Assembly (NCBI RefSeq): GCF_901933205.1
Contig: NC_044600.1
Span: forward strand, 5,742,501-5,806,500
DNA from: Camarhynchus parvulus
Lineage: Eukaryota > Chordata > Aves > Passeriformes > Thraupidae
Direction of reading: 5' to 3'
Length of the DNA: 64,000 nucleotides
Part shown: piece by piece, positions 1 to 11,040 of the stretch
How positions within the stretch are numbered: the first letter of the stretch is position 1
How the letters are laid out: every line of letters starts with the position of its first letter
Made by a program: the position numbers and the translations under genes
The notes under the pieces: model-generated
The model's input: only the letters and a program-made list of their open reading frames with translations
Told to the model about the DNA's origin: nothing
The model's database searches: none

Positions 1-105
1 ACCTAGGACAGTGTGAGGTGTCCCTGTCCATGGCAGCGGGCAGGATTGGATGGGCTTTAGGTCCCTTCCAACCCAAACCATCCTGGGATTCCATGATTCC
101 ATACA
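1..105 (+). mobile_element. CR1 LINE, 3' end, cut by window edge
   Basis: The 3' terminal part of a CR1 non-LTR retrotransposon, in sense orientation. It shows the CR1 order: a 'gtgtccctgtccatggcag' segment, 'ggatgggctttaggtccc', 'ttccaacccaaaccatcctg', then a terminal ATTCCATG ATTCCAT tail. CR1 copies are typically 5' truncated and end in a short octamer-like repeat, as here. Its 5' part lies outside the window. Non-coding relic. Confidence 0.85.
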
Positions 106-1179
106 GAACAATATTCCCATGCTCATTGACCAGCAGCACCGTGGTCAGACCTAATGCGGAAATGCCCCAAAATAGCCACATAAATACATATAAAGCAAAT
201 ATGTCCCAAAGTATAAACCAAAATGAGGGAGTTTATGTGGCAAATGCAGAGCACAAGGAGAAGTGGCTCCCACACTTTAACTCCAGGAAAATGATCCGTA
301 TGGGACCGTGCTGGGCTCAGCTCTGCCACATCTTTTAATCCAGCCCCATTAAGAGGGTCCCTTTGGTGGGGCACAGGGGTGCCCTGGCTGTGGCACTGCC
401 AGCTGGGGGGTGCTGGGATCCCCAGGAGAGGCAGAGCATCCCTGAGGGGTTGAGGAAGGGGAAAATGCTTGGAGAGGTTGGGTGGAGAAAGGGAGGAATA
501 GGGAGATCCCACCCAAAGAGGGGGGAAGTGGACTCAGCCCAGAGCAGCGGAGCTCAGTGCTGGTGGTGCCAACACTGGGGCAGGGCCATTATTCCAACAC
601 CCAGAGATGGGTCTGATATTTTATTTACTAGGAAAGAACCTTTTTCCATTCCCTGCTTTCCTGAAAAAAAAAAAAAAAAAAAAAAAAAAAGCGAGCAAGA
701 GAAAGAAAAAACCCTCTCAGGCTCATTAAAGGCAAATGTTCCCACTTAGGAAAAACTGAGGGGTTTTCACTTATGGCTTATGAGAAACAGCAGCCAGCTG
801 GGCTCTCCTCATCCCTGTCCCCATTCCCTGCTCCTCCCCTGGTACCCCTCCCATTCCACATGCCAGCAGCTCCAGCAGTGGCATCCAGGGCAATTGGGCT
901 GTTCCAGAGGGTTTGGGACACACAGAGGGGTGGCACAGGAAGGTGCTGGGGCCCCTCAGCCTCCCTTGGCCTGGAGCTGCTCTGAGTGATGGGAGATGGA
1001 GGAGCTGATCCCTCTCCCTCCTCTCCCAAAGCCTCGGGCCTCTGCAGAGCTGGAGGTGGCTCTGCTCCCATCCCAGAGCAGGGAAGGGCAGAGGGATGTA
1101 GGACCCAAGGATTTGGCTGGATGTCCTCCCATTTCCAAACACTGACCCCATGGAGGGCCTGGCCCAGGCTGAAACAACC
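106..1179. other. unassigned sequence
   Basis: No gene or repeat family recognised. It holds an A27 homopolymer at 664-690 followed by an A/G-rich stretch. The sequence upstream of the A-tract does not read as a recognisable processed transcript, so I do not call a retropseudogene. Confidence 0.5.
664..690. repeat. poly(A) tract, 27 A
   Basis: Uninterrupted run of 27 adenines followed by an A/G-rich stretch. It could be a homopolymer microsatellite or the tail of an old retroposed sequence. No target-site duplication was found. Confidence 0.9.
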
Positions 1180-1315
1180 CTGAACAAATGTCCATGGTGT
1201 CTGTGGGACATGGCAGGAAACCTGGGCTGAAATTCTGAATTACAATCCTGAACAAATGTCCATGGTGTCCATGGGACATGGCAGGAAACCTGGGCTGAAA
1301 TTCTGAATTCCAACC
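1180..1315. repeat. 68-bp tandem duplication, 2 copies
   Basis: A 68-bp unit starting 'ctgaacaaatgtccatgg' occurs at 1180 and again at 1248. The copies differ at only a few positions (for example 'gtgtctgtggg' against 'gtgtccatggg'). Each holds 'gggctgaaattctgaatt'. A recent local duplication without coding meaning. Confidence 0.9.
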
Positions 1316-3393
1316 TGCCCAGCCTGGAGGAGACAGTCAGGCTCCCATTCCTGGGACTGTGCTGGAGGCTGATCTCCAAGAATTCCACTCCAGCTCAGGA
1401 ATGAGCTTTGGGGACAGCAGCATTCCCTGTGCAGCCTCCAGCTCTGAATGGACACTGCTGTGGATGGAAACTGAGCTCAGGAGGAGCTTTGGGAGGGGGA
1501 ATCACAGGATCCCAGCTGGCAAAGGAGAGAAGTGCTCACAGCTGAGATCTGAGCTGACAAAAGCTTTGAGAGGGGGAAAAGCCCCTTGGGAAAGTTCCCC
1601 AGAGTATTTTGGGGGAACAGGACACAGGCAGGGAGAGGATGAATGGGCAGAGAGAAGGGAATGCCTTCAGGGCCATTGAAAAGAAATTTCCCTCCGCGGG
1701 GCAGGAAAATCAGCTTTGTTTTTGAAAGCAAACAAGCAAACACATGTTCAGCCCGGCTAAACACAACCTCTCTGAGTTATTATTTATTATTTCTACCATG
1801 GCAACATTCAGGGGCTTCTGGAAGATAGAAAGGGATCCCTGTGTTGGGCTTTGTAGTGACAGGGAGCAGGAGACAGCCCTTGAGCAGGAGATCAGACACA
1901 ACAAATGGGAGCAGCCGAGGGATGAAGGGTGGGAAGAGAAGGAACAATAACAAGGCTGTGTTTGCTCTTGCCAGCTCTGTACACATCAAGGGGGGTTGAA
2001 GGCTCCATGGTTTAGCAGCTTTGAAACTTCGCTGTAAACACGGCTTTGAGCAAAAATGAAGTGGAAATAAATAAAAACATTTCAATTAACAGAGCTGCAC
2101 CGCTGCCATCCAAGGGCTCTTTGGAAGTGGGAGCAGCTCTTCTGTGGGCTCTGTGCTCACATGGCTCTGCTGCAGAGCTGGGAAATCCAGAGCTCCCGGC
2201 TCACTTCCAAGTGGGATTACGGTCAGGGAAGATCCTGCAGGAGGAACAGACACACTGTCATTGGCACAGCTCCTGCCTCCATGCTGCTAACTCCTCAGCA
2301 GTTGTGGTGAGGTGTGTCCTGCTCACAGCCTGGGATGGGAATTCTCTCCCCATGTCCTGCTCACAGCCTGGCACATAAATTCTCTCTGTGCCCTGCTCAC
2401 AGCCTGGATTTTGAATTCACTCTCGAGGAGGGTGAGAGAATTTTCCTCTCAGGAAATTCAGGGAGCTCAGGACAATTGCTGAGACTCCAAGCAGGTCCTC
2501 ACTCCCCTTCCCAGTCCATCCCACCACCAAGGGAATGAGGATCCAGGGATGAAGATGTGGGCCATGGATGATGCTCCTCTGCAGCCCCAAGACCCAGGGG
2601 TGACAAGGGGGTGTCAAGGGTGCTTTTTCACCCCAAACTCCTCCATGCAATCCCATCATCACCTGGAAAGGCCAAGCAGCAGCTTTGGATGGACTGTCTG
2701 TGATTCACAGGGAATTGTTCTGCTGTTCCAGGAGACTGGGGACAATCAGAGCATAGGGAGGGTTGGGGACAGCCAGGACTGAGTCTTGTCCTTCCACCAG
2801 CACAACAAATCCCCCTGCCAGGTCCAGTTCTCCCAGTGCCTACACCAAACCTCCTAAGGAAGCCAAGCAGAGGTGTTTTTTTCCAAAAGAAATAGCTCAA
2901 CCAGCCCTGTGGTTGCTATTTGTTGTTTACCCCTTGCTCCAGGGTTAACAAGCGCTGAACAAAACTCCCGGGAAGAAATCTTTCTCCAGGTCAACATCCG
3001 GCTCTGCTCAAGTCCAAACAGCTTTTACTGCAGACTTCAGAGGAGCCAGATTCTCCCTCAGTGTCTGCTCAGGCTGTTTCACACCAGGCAGGGATCTTCA
3101 GGCACTTTGAAAGGGTCAGGCTCCTGCTGGGACAGGTAATTTCCCAGTGGGAAGCAGCCGGAGCTGCTGCTCTGCCCCTGGTGGTTTCCAGGGAAGAAGA
3201 AAGGAAGGAACTTCCCTGAGGAGTGGATGGCACAGGGAAGGGTCTAAGGGGAGGAAAAGCAGCACCAAGAGGGGAGCCCAGAGCACAGCTGGATGGGGAG
3301 GATGCAGGGATGGAGGAGGATGGGAAGTGCAGTGAGAAGCAGGCTGGAGTCCTGAGCATGAGGAGGAAAGTGAGAGGGAATGGGAGGATCGGC
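1316..3393. other. unassigned sequence with a small triplication
   Basis: No exon, RNA gene or transposon family recognised. The only internal structure is the triplicated segment at about 2317-2410. The rest is mixed-composition unique DNA. Confidence 0.5.
2317..2410. repeat. short tandem repeat, about 41 bp, 3 partial copies
   Basis: The segment 'cctgctcacagcctgg' recurs three times about 40 bp apart (near 2317, 2355 and 2392). Each copy is followed by an AATTCTCTC- or AATTCACTC-like segment. Diverged minisatellite. Confidence 0.8.
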
Positions 3394-3845
3394 ATGATGC
3401 CTGGAACAGAGACCAGGCAGAGCTAAAGAATAAAGCAGGGATTTATTAAAAGGATCTCCTCAATGGATCCACCTTGGGCAGCACAAGAGCCCAGCCAGGG
3501 CTGCACCCAAGATGAACCAAAATGGTCCCAAAATGCACAAGTGCTCACGGGGTCTCTCACTTGTATAAGTTTTGGTCCATTTGCATATTGGAGTTAATTG
3601 CCCAATTACAGCTTTAGGTTGTGAAGTTCCATCCTGCTTGTTTTTCTCTCTTCAGCCCATGTTGTTTCTGCTCTTGGGCCTGAGATTTGGATCATTTGTC
3701 CTTGGTCCCCAGCTAGAGAAGGAATTGTTTTGTCTCCCTGCTCTGTGAAGAGAGCTCACCATCCCCTCATATGAAGCTCAGAACTACACACTAAAGCATA
3801 TAGAATCACAGAATCTGAAAATATAAAAGCTAAAACCTGAGGCAT
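3394..3845 (-). mobile_element. probable passerine endogenous retrovirus LTR (solo)
   Basis: About 450 bp, more AT-rich than its flanks, with features of an LTR read on the minus strand. A minus-strand AATAAA polyadenylation signal lies within the complement of 'gggatttattaaaaggatc', near the left end. The block from 'caatggatccaccttgggc' through 'ttttggtccatttgcatat' resembles an LTR family I know from songbird genomes. No gag, pol or env sequence adjoins it, so it is probably a solo LTR left by recombination. I could not find a convincing target-site duplication, so both ends are approximate. Confidence 0.55.
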
Positions 3846-4620
3846 TAGGCACATTCCCATGAAGAGTTGCCATGTCCTCATGACTGAAATTCTGCCTGTG
3901 ATCCTGCGTTTTCCTTCTTGCCAGTGACCTCTCCCTGTCTTTCTCCTCCCAGGAGCAGGAGGTTTGTGCTGCCTCAGCCTTTTTTCCATCACTCACCCCC
4001 ATCCTTTGGGCATCATCTGCCTCAGCCCTGGCTCGGGCTGTGCACCCAGAGCCCCTCTGTTCTCCCAGCTCCCAGGGGTGACCTTGCCTGTCCATCCACA
4101 GCCGAGTTTCCAGGCTGTTATCTCTCTGTGCCTTGGTTTGACACATCCCTGTCTCGAGCCATGACTGATGGCAGCCCAGCCTGCTCAAAGCCAGCCCTGC
4201 CTGCTCAAAGCCAGCCAGGTTCTGTTACCAAGCTCATTTTTCTGGCCCTCAGCTGGGACTGCAGCCAAGCACAGCTTTCCCTTCCCTCACCCACCTTTTC
4301 CCTCCCATCCACAAAGGTGTTTGTCTTCATCTCTCAGCCCCTCCTGGAGCCAACTCCCCCCATCACTCTCCCAGACAGAAGTGCAGGGTCAGCTCTGCCT
4401 CTCCCAGCCTGTGATAAGCAGCTTTTATCACTCACTACCTGCAGTTTCAAACCACTCTGCATTTCTTCATCTTCCCTCAGGTGCAAGAAGGTTCCCAGAC
4501 TGCTGATGGTGCTTCTTCATGCCCCTCGTTCAAGGGCTGCTTGGACCTGGCTGCAAAACTCCCTGGCCAAGGATCTCTTTCATTCTCCTCATCATGGCCC
4601 TCCTGCCCTGCACTTGGAGT

Positions 4621-4621
<1 letters not shown>
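3846..4621. other. unassigned, C/T-rich sequence
   Basis: Pyrimidine-rich stretch with few stop codons on the plus strand, so a long open frame runs through it. Its translation is Ser/Pro/Leu-rich and shows no domain. The only repeat is a doubled 'gcctgctcaaagccagcc' near 4190. Confidence 0.5.
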
Positions 4622-4674
<53 letters not shown>

Positions 4675-4689
4675 GGAAGAAGAAGAAGT
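4622..4689. repeat. (TAA)n microsatellite with short (GAA)n flank
   Basis: About 17-18 TAA units (4622-4674), followed by a short GAA-type run. It lies immediately upstream of a pair of CR1 fragments, as is common for avian microsatellites next to retroposons. Confidence 0.97.
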
Positions 4690-4708
4690 AATGTAAGCCC
4701 AGTATTAT

Positions 4709-4830
4709 TTGGGTGGGAAGAAACCTTGCAGACCACCTTGTTCCAACACCTGCCATGGGCAGGGACACCTTCCACTGTCCCAGGTCAAACCTGGCTTTGG
4801 GCAGTTCCAGGGATGGGGCAGCCACAGCAG
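4709..4830 (-). mobile_element. CR1 LINE fragment, antisense half of an inverted pair
   Basis: Reads as the complement of a CR1 3' region: 'gggtgggaagaaaccttgc', 'ttccaacacctgccatggg', 'cagggacaccttccactg', then 'ttccagggatggggcagcc'. It is followed within a few bases by a second CR1 piece in the other orientation (4834-4950). Together they form an imperfect inverted repeat. Confidence 0.8.
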
Positions 4831-4833
4831 GGA

Positions 4834-4950
4834 GGGTTGGACAGGCCTTGGAGCAACCTGGGATAGTGGAAGGTGTCCCTGGCCAGGGCAGGTGGTGACA
4901 CTGGATGAGCTTTAAGGTCCCTTCCATCATATCCCATTCTGGGACTCTGG
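4834..4950 (+). mobile_element. CR1 LINE fragment, sense half of an inverted pair
   Basis: Sense CR1 3' end: 'ggttggacaggccttggag', 'gtggaaggtgtccctgg', 'gagctttaaggtcccttcc', ending in a 'ctgggactctgggactct' tail. Directly abuts the antisense fragment at 4709-4830. Either two insertions or an inversion-duplication of one element would produce this. Confidence 0.8.
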
Positions 4951-5015
4951 GACTCTCCAGGCAGCACTGAGCACATCTGGCAAATGCACAGCTGGATGCT
5001 GCTCTGCCAAGGAGC

Positions 5016-5095
5016 TTGGTTATCCCAATTTGGGAACTTGGTTATCCCAATTTGGGAACTTGGTTATCCCAATTGGTTATCCCAATTTGGGAACC
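5016..5095. repeat. 22-bp minisatellite, about 3.5 copies
   Basis: Unit 'ttggttatcccaatttggga' plus 'ac', repeated head to tail. One shortened copy has 'ccaattggttatccc'. The unit is partly self-complementary ('cccaatttggg'), which may favour slippage. Confidence 0.95.
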
Positions 5096-6740
5096 TGCAA
5101 GAGCCCCTCAGGACAGTTTGTTGGAAATGTGGCTCTGCACTCTTGGTGCAGCTTTCTCCCACGCCTTTATCCCAGTTTTAGTGTTCTGAAGGGCATCAGG
5201 AACGCTGCAGACACCCCCAGGGGGGTATCCTGTATCCTCAGGTCTAAATTGTTTCTGCTGCTGAATGATTTCACTGGGACTGGTTTCACATGTGTCTCTT
5301 CCTGCCCTGACCAGCATTCCCACATGCCCACAGAAGGACCAGCTGCCCTTGGACTCTGCCAAGAGCCCCATGCTCATCCTCACAAATCCAAGGAAGCCTC
5401 AATTAAACAGGATTAGTGATGACACAGGAAAATGGAGAGCAGGAAGCCTGAGGTGTAAACAGAGCCATGGAGCAGCTCAAACACACAAACACATGGAGCA
5501 GCATCTCCCTGAGATCCTCGGGCTGCAGAAATGTTCCTGTAAATCACTGGGAAACCTCTGGGAATTGGTACAACCAACGTGAGGGCAGAGCCTGCTGCTC
5601 TCCCTGCCTGGGCACAGCCCATGGATCCCGCCGGGATTACCCTGCAGTGAGGAATTGCTGCAGCAGGGCCGGGGTGATGGATGGACTTGGACTTCCCGAG
5701 TGTGATGAGCCCCGAAAGGGCTGAAATGAGAAAGGTGCTGAATTCCCTCCCTCACCTGGAATTGAAATGTAAATGAACCTGTTTTCCAGATAATCCTGCT
5801 GATTTTAGGCTCATTCTTGCTGGGGCTCTGCACTCTGCGCTCACCTCAGGATCTGCCTCCTGGGAAATATTCCCAATTATCTGCTCTCCCTGCCTGCCCC
5901 ATTCCTCACAAAATGACTCCCTCAGACTTTCTGTTCCCAGAGGAATCAGAGCATTTCCAGTGGGATGTTTCCTGAGTGAGATGTTTCCAAGGTGGTTGGA
6001 ACTGGGAGGATCTGCAGAGCCCCCACTTCACCCACCCCCAGCCAAAGGTGCCTCCCCATCTCCCTGGAGGAGCCAAAACTCAGTGGAACAGCTCAAAAGA
6101 AAAGGGTCCAAACCCTCTGAAATCAGCAGAGCACCAGGGGTGTGAGCAGCATCCCTGTCCCTGTGTCACCTGAAGTCCCCCACAGGCTCATTGAGATCTC
6201 ATAACAGGCTGGAGTTCATGAAATGATAAAGCTGAGTGACTTCAGCCTGATTGAAGCAAAATATTTAGAGAAGGCCTTCCAGTGTTTATAGTAGGGGTTT
6301 GGAATTTTTATTTCATTGGGAATTTGGAGCTGCTGACACTGTTGCTCAAATCTGGGATGAAAGAAGGCTGGAACAGTGGTGTTTTTGGCTGGCTGGGAAT
6401 GTTGTGCCGCAGCCAGCTCTAACAGCCTTGTCTTATTCCCCTCCAAGCCGAGGATAAAAGAGAAATATTTTCACTTTCCCAAAGAAAGCCAGAACAAAAT
6501 TCCTAACCTAGGTTTGCAGCAGCTGGGGAAGGAGAAGGTTCCTCAGGTGACTTCCAAAAGTTTGCAGTGATTGAAATGTCTGAAGTGATGCTGCAGGTGA
6601 GCTACAACCTGGGAACATCAATATTTTCCATACTGGGCTGCTCCTTCAGAACCCAAATCTATTGGACACTGCTTTGGGAATACTCCAAGGTGCACCTGAT
6701 TGGGAATAATTTTATTTGCAGGAATGGCTTCAGATTTAAG
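5096..6740. other. unassigned sequence
   Basis: No exon, RNA gene or repeat family recognised. Composition is mixed, with a mildly AT-rich part around 6200-6740. Nothing further supported. Confidence 0.5.
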
Positions 6741-6961
6741 TGGGATATTGGGAAGAAATTCTTCCCTGTGAGGGTGGGGAGGCCCTGGCACAGGTTGCCC
6801 AGAGCAGCTGTGGCTGGCCCAACCCTGGAAGTGTCCAAGGCCAGGTTGGACAGGGCTTGGAGTCACCTGGGATAGTGGAAGGTGTCCCTGCCCATGGCAG
6901 GGGGTGGGATGGGATGAGCTTTAAGGTCCCTTCCAGCCCAAACCATCCTGGGACTCTGGGA
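6741..6961 (+). mobile_element. CR1 LINE 3' fragment
   Basis: A good CR1 3' end of about 220 bp in sense orientation: 'gggatattgggaagaaattc', 'ttccctgtgagggtgggga', 'gcacaggttgcccagagc', 'gtccaaggccaggttggac', 'gagctttaaggtcccttcc', and a 'ctgggactctggga' tail. It lacks the ORF2 coding part; 5' truncation is usual for this family. Confidence 0.92.
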
Positions 6962-9020
6962 ACATCCCTGTTGGCTTGAGTCCTTGCCTGTGCTGGAGAG
7001 ATGTTTTTAGCTCTGGAAGACTTCATTCATTTTTAAATTTCCCTTCTCATGTCTCTCCTGCAATGACCTGGACTTAATAATTTAAGGAATTTCATGGAGT
7101 TGGTGCGGAATTCTGAGCTGCAGGGACAGGGAGAGCTGGGTGCTCCCTCTGGTGGGGCTGGCACAAGGGGCTGCTCCCAGGTCCCACAGCTGCTCCTCCA
7201 GACATGACCCAGCCCTCGAGGTGTCAGACTGGGCATCTACAAGGGGTGAAACCCCATTTCCCTTCCCTCAGCTGTGGCTCTGTTGGGAGGGCTGGGAGGA
7301 GCTGGGGATGCTGTGAATGCAGGTGGAGAGAGGGAGGCAGGCATAGCCTCAGAATTTCCATTAAAAGGGAATCAGTCTTATTCCAGGTGCGGTAGAAAGA
7401 TGGAAGGGCTTCTCTTCTCCCCCCAAGGAAGTCCCAGTCCCAATGAGCTCATGTGTGTCCTCGTTTGGAAGCTCCCAGCACGTTTCTGCAAAGAGCCCAG
7501 CCCTGAGCTGAGCTCAGCTCCTGCTGCTGCTCAATCAATACTCCCTTCCCAGGTTAATGCAGCTCAATTAAGGGAAAACCTCGTGGGAATGGGAATAAGT
7601 GTGGGTTTGGATGGAGTGAACAGCAGGTCCCTGTAACCTGGCTCCCACAGCAATCAAACCCAGGCTGCAGTGCCTGGAGAGTTCTCCTGGAGCCAGGTGT
7701 CAGCATGGGACCTGTCAGCACCCCAGATCCCCAAGAAATTGGCTTTGGGAGCAGCCTGCAGAACCTTCCCCAGCTTGGGAATGCTCTGCTTTCAGCAACA
7801 GGAGCAGCAGGGAGGGACACAGGACCCCCTTGGCCAGGGGGCGATGGAGCTGGGAGAAGTCTCCAGCTGAAACACAGAGAATTTTGGCTCCCTGTGCCCA
7901 CAGAGCTCTTTGTGTCCCCACACTGGGCTGACAGGATGAAACCTGCAGCAAACGAACACAATCAAAGCAAGGAGGGAAGCTCCTGTCTCTGGCAGAGGAC
8001 ATGAGAGGGGAGGGAGGAGGACAGGGATGATGTACGAGAGACAGGAGCGTTCCCCCCCACCCTTCCTCTAATGAATTTTTCCCATTAGCTTGAGGTGATT
8101 TTGTGAAATCCATGCTGACTCTGATGTCGCAGCTCCTTCCTCCTTCTGTGAGGACAGGAGAGAGGAACAGCACTGCAGGGACCCAGGACTGAGGCTGTCA
8201 CCTGGAGTGCAGGACCCAGCAGTGACCTGTGTGAGAGACTCCTTTAGTGACCCAGGTAAATCAAGTGCAGGGAGCAGCCCCTTGGTGATGTGGGAAGGGA
8301 GGAATGGGATCCATTATTCCCTTCTCTGATAAGTCCTTGGCTGGGCTGGCAGTTGGAATCAGGAAGATCATTTCTCTAATCCAGATGGTTAATAAATGTG
8401 GATTGCTTTGCTAAAACCACTTGACAAAATGCAATTACTGCTGGCTGCAGAGCTTCCAGACAAGGAGCCAGGCTGGGAGCAGGCTCTGCTCTGGCTGGAA
8501 AAGCCACAGGGCTGAGGGAGCTGCTGGAATTTCTGAGGCCATCCCAGCAAAGGGCTCAAAGGCGTTTTCTACACTCACCTGTCCTTGGGAACTTGAGGTG
8601 TTCTCCTGCACCCTGGTGCTCAGCACAAAGTGCTGGTGCTGATCCCACTCTCTGCTCTTGGAATGTCCAGGCTGGGATATGGACACAGGGCCTGGCTGAG
8701 GGAGGGATTGTCCTGCTCTGCCCTGCCCTGGGGCAGCCTCATCTCGAGCCCTGGGGCAGTTTTGGGCACTGCAGTAGCAGAAAGATCTAAAGCTGTCAGA
8801 CAGTGTCCAAATTTGTCAGGTGAATTTGTCAAGCAGGGGTGATAATCATTCATGGGGGTGGCTGAGGGAGCCACTGAGGGAATTTTCATTGCCCAGCCTG
8901 GAGGAGAGGGAGGGCAGAGCTGAGCAGGGGCTGCAGCTCCTCCCGCAGGGCAGCTCCGGTCTCTGCTCTCTGTGAGCAGGGACATGACAACCCAGGGAAT
9001 GGATGGGGCTGTGTCAGGGA
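6962..9020. other. unassigned sequence; holds one arm of an inverted duplication
   Basis: Mostly unique DNA without supported genes. The notable part is 8809-8853, a 45-bp segment whose exact complement recurs at 11332-11376 (see separate entries). Confidence 0.5.
8809..8853. repeat. 45-bp inverted duplication, left arm
   Basis: The segment from 'aaatttgtcaggtgaattt' through 'gataatcattcat' is the exact reverse complement of 11332-11376, with no mismatch over 45 bases. The match stops abruptly at both ends. It is not CR1, LTR or simple sequence. Perfect identity over such AT/GC-balanced sequence 2.5 kb apart means a recent duplication, gene conversion, or two copies of a strongly constrained element. 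Confidence 0.9.
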
Positions 9021-9246
9021 CATTGAAATGGTTACCTAAAAAAGGTTCTTCCCCCAGAGGGTGTCAGTCACTGAACAGGCTCCCCAGGGAATGGGCACAG
9101 CCCCAAGGCTGCCAGAGCTCCAGGAGCATTTGGACAGCACTGCCAGGGATGCACAGGGTGGGATTGCTGGGGTGTCTGTGCACAACCTGGGGCTGGACTC
9201 GATCCTGGTGGCTCTCCAGCCCAGGGGATTCTCTAATTCCATGTTT
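9021..9246 (+). mobile_element. CR1 LINE 3' fragment, older subfamily
   Basis: Sense CR1 with the classical chicken-type order: 'aaaggttcttcccccagag', 'gaacaggctccccaggga', 'ccaaggctgccagagctcc', 'catttggacagcactgcca', 'ggctggactcgatcctgg', and a degraded 'attccatg' tail. It differs in subfamily from the 'gatattgggaagaaattc' type at 6741 and 24242. Non-coding. Confidence 0.88.
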
Positions 9247-10283
9247 TATTGGTGCTCCTTGGCTGTGGGAGCAGTTGGGTTCCTCCTGGCTGGGAGCCCC
9301 TTGGGAAACACCCCCAGCCCTGGGGTGAGGAGCCCTGCTGGGTGCAGGGTTGGATTCTGGGCTGGAGCCCACTTTGAGGTTTCATTGCAGCCTTGCACAA
9401 GAAGCAGTTTGGAGGTTAAAAGCAGCACACTTGTGTTTATTTCTCCACTTTGGCACATCTGCTACTCACTAAAGCTATTTTGGGGGCTCTAAAAGTGGCA
9501 GTTTTAGAGAGCTCTAAATGGGTCAGCAATTTCCGGGTTTTTTCTCTTCTGAAAAAAAAAATAATTTGAACCACAGATGGGAGACATTCAAAAGGGTTAA
9601 GAGAAGGGTTTAGGGACACCTCTTCCATCCCCAGGTGAGACAGGTCTGGGAGTGAAATGAATGAACATTCACATTCAGGGTTCTCCCCTTTTGAATCCAG
9701 CTCACCCCATCCTTACACCAACCCTAGGGCATGAACAGATGTAATCCTATAGAATCCCATGTCCTCACATAAGGGATGTGATTCCAGGTGGATTTTTCTC
9801 AACTTGCCGTGCTGGGAAGTAAACCAGAGTTGAATCTGTGGTGAGCAGCACCTTCCAGTCTGAGCTCAAAGCAGAGATGCGCTTCTCCATGTTCACACTT
9901 TAATTCTGAATCCCATCTCCAGGCTGGGCTCCCGGAGCTTCTCCAGCCCAAGGAATGCTCCCTGGGAGCTTTCTAGGTCAAACAGTTATGTTTTTAGAGG
10001 AAACACTTAAAACTAAAACGCTGCAGAATTTTCCCTGAGGTTACAGAGTTTGTTTAGGCTTCTCCAAGCAGAGGATCTCAATCACTGGGAACTGCAAACC
10101 TCCCCCAGACATTCACCCTGCTCCCGTGGCAGGCACAGCCCAGTTCCCAAGTTTGCACAGCAAACAACAACACCAGAACTGCTCCCTCCACAGATCAGCT
10201 TCCAAGGGAATGGCAGAGCTGAGCGAGGAAGAGGAGCAGGAACTGAGGAGTCCAGAGCAGGGACAACACGGCCAGGAGCAGGC
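9247..10283. other. unassigned sequence
   Basis: No gene or repeat family recognised. 9480-9600 is mildly AT-rich with a short A-run near 9551. Nothing further supported. Confidence 0.5.
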
Positions 10284-10336
10284 ACAGGTTGGATCAATGA
10301 TCTTAAAGGTCTTTTCCAAGCTAAATGATTCCATGG
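10284..10336 (+). mobile_element. CR1 LINE, last about 50 bp
   Basis: Only the extreme 3' end of a CR1 element: 'ggttggatcaatgatctt', 'aaaggtcttttccaagct', then 'aaatgattccatgg'. Very short truncated insertion. Confidence 0.8.
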
Positions 10337-11040
10337 TCCCACCAGGCCTGGGAGCTGCTCTCCAGCATCCCAGGGAGGAGGATGGGGAGGCTCCGTGGGA
10401 GGGGGTTACCAGCAGGTCAGGAGGAGGATGAGGGGCAGGGAAGAAGGAGAGGGCAGAGGGGCAGAGCAGGCCATGTCTCCCTCCCATCCTCAAATGCAAA
10501 ACATTCCCTCTGACCTCCTGAATTTCCATCTAAAAATAACCCGTTCTCAGTGCAGTGGTGGCTCAGAGAAACACGATTTATCACAACACAAAGGCAGGGT
10601 TGGGGATGTGCATTTTGGGGTGGCAAGGGTCAGGTTCAGACCCCGATCAGTGAGTTCTAAAAGAGCTTTTTGGGGACAGAGAGACCTGAGGGTGGGATTT
10701 GAAGGTGGGTTTTGGTCTGGAGAAGGTCACATCCCCTTGATGGTCGATGTTTGTGCCATCACCATTTGCACTTGGGTCTCCTTAGTGCCAGCCAAACCTT
10801 GGGCCAAGTTCTCCACAAGCATCTCCTCCAAAATCCATGGAAATCGGCACTGAAGCAGCTGAGCAGTGACCCCACAGTCCCACAGACATTTCTGCTTTCC
10901 AGTGAACGTTGTCCTGCTGGAGCTGCTGCCTCTCCCAGGCTCATCCTCTGGGAGCAATCCTCCTGCTGTGGATCTGCCTCTGCAGAGCCGCCTCTCCAGT
11001 GGGGAGAGGAGCTCTGGGTGGAAGGACTGGAGGCAAGTCA
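10337..11040. other. unassigned sequence
   Basis: No gene or repeat recognised. A purine-rich stretch runs through 10370-10460. Confidence 0.5.

Noticed and set aside
664..690. Poly(A) tail of a retrocopy
   Set aside because: No transcript-like sequence upstream and no flanking duplication.
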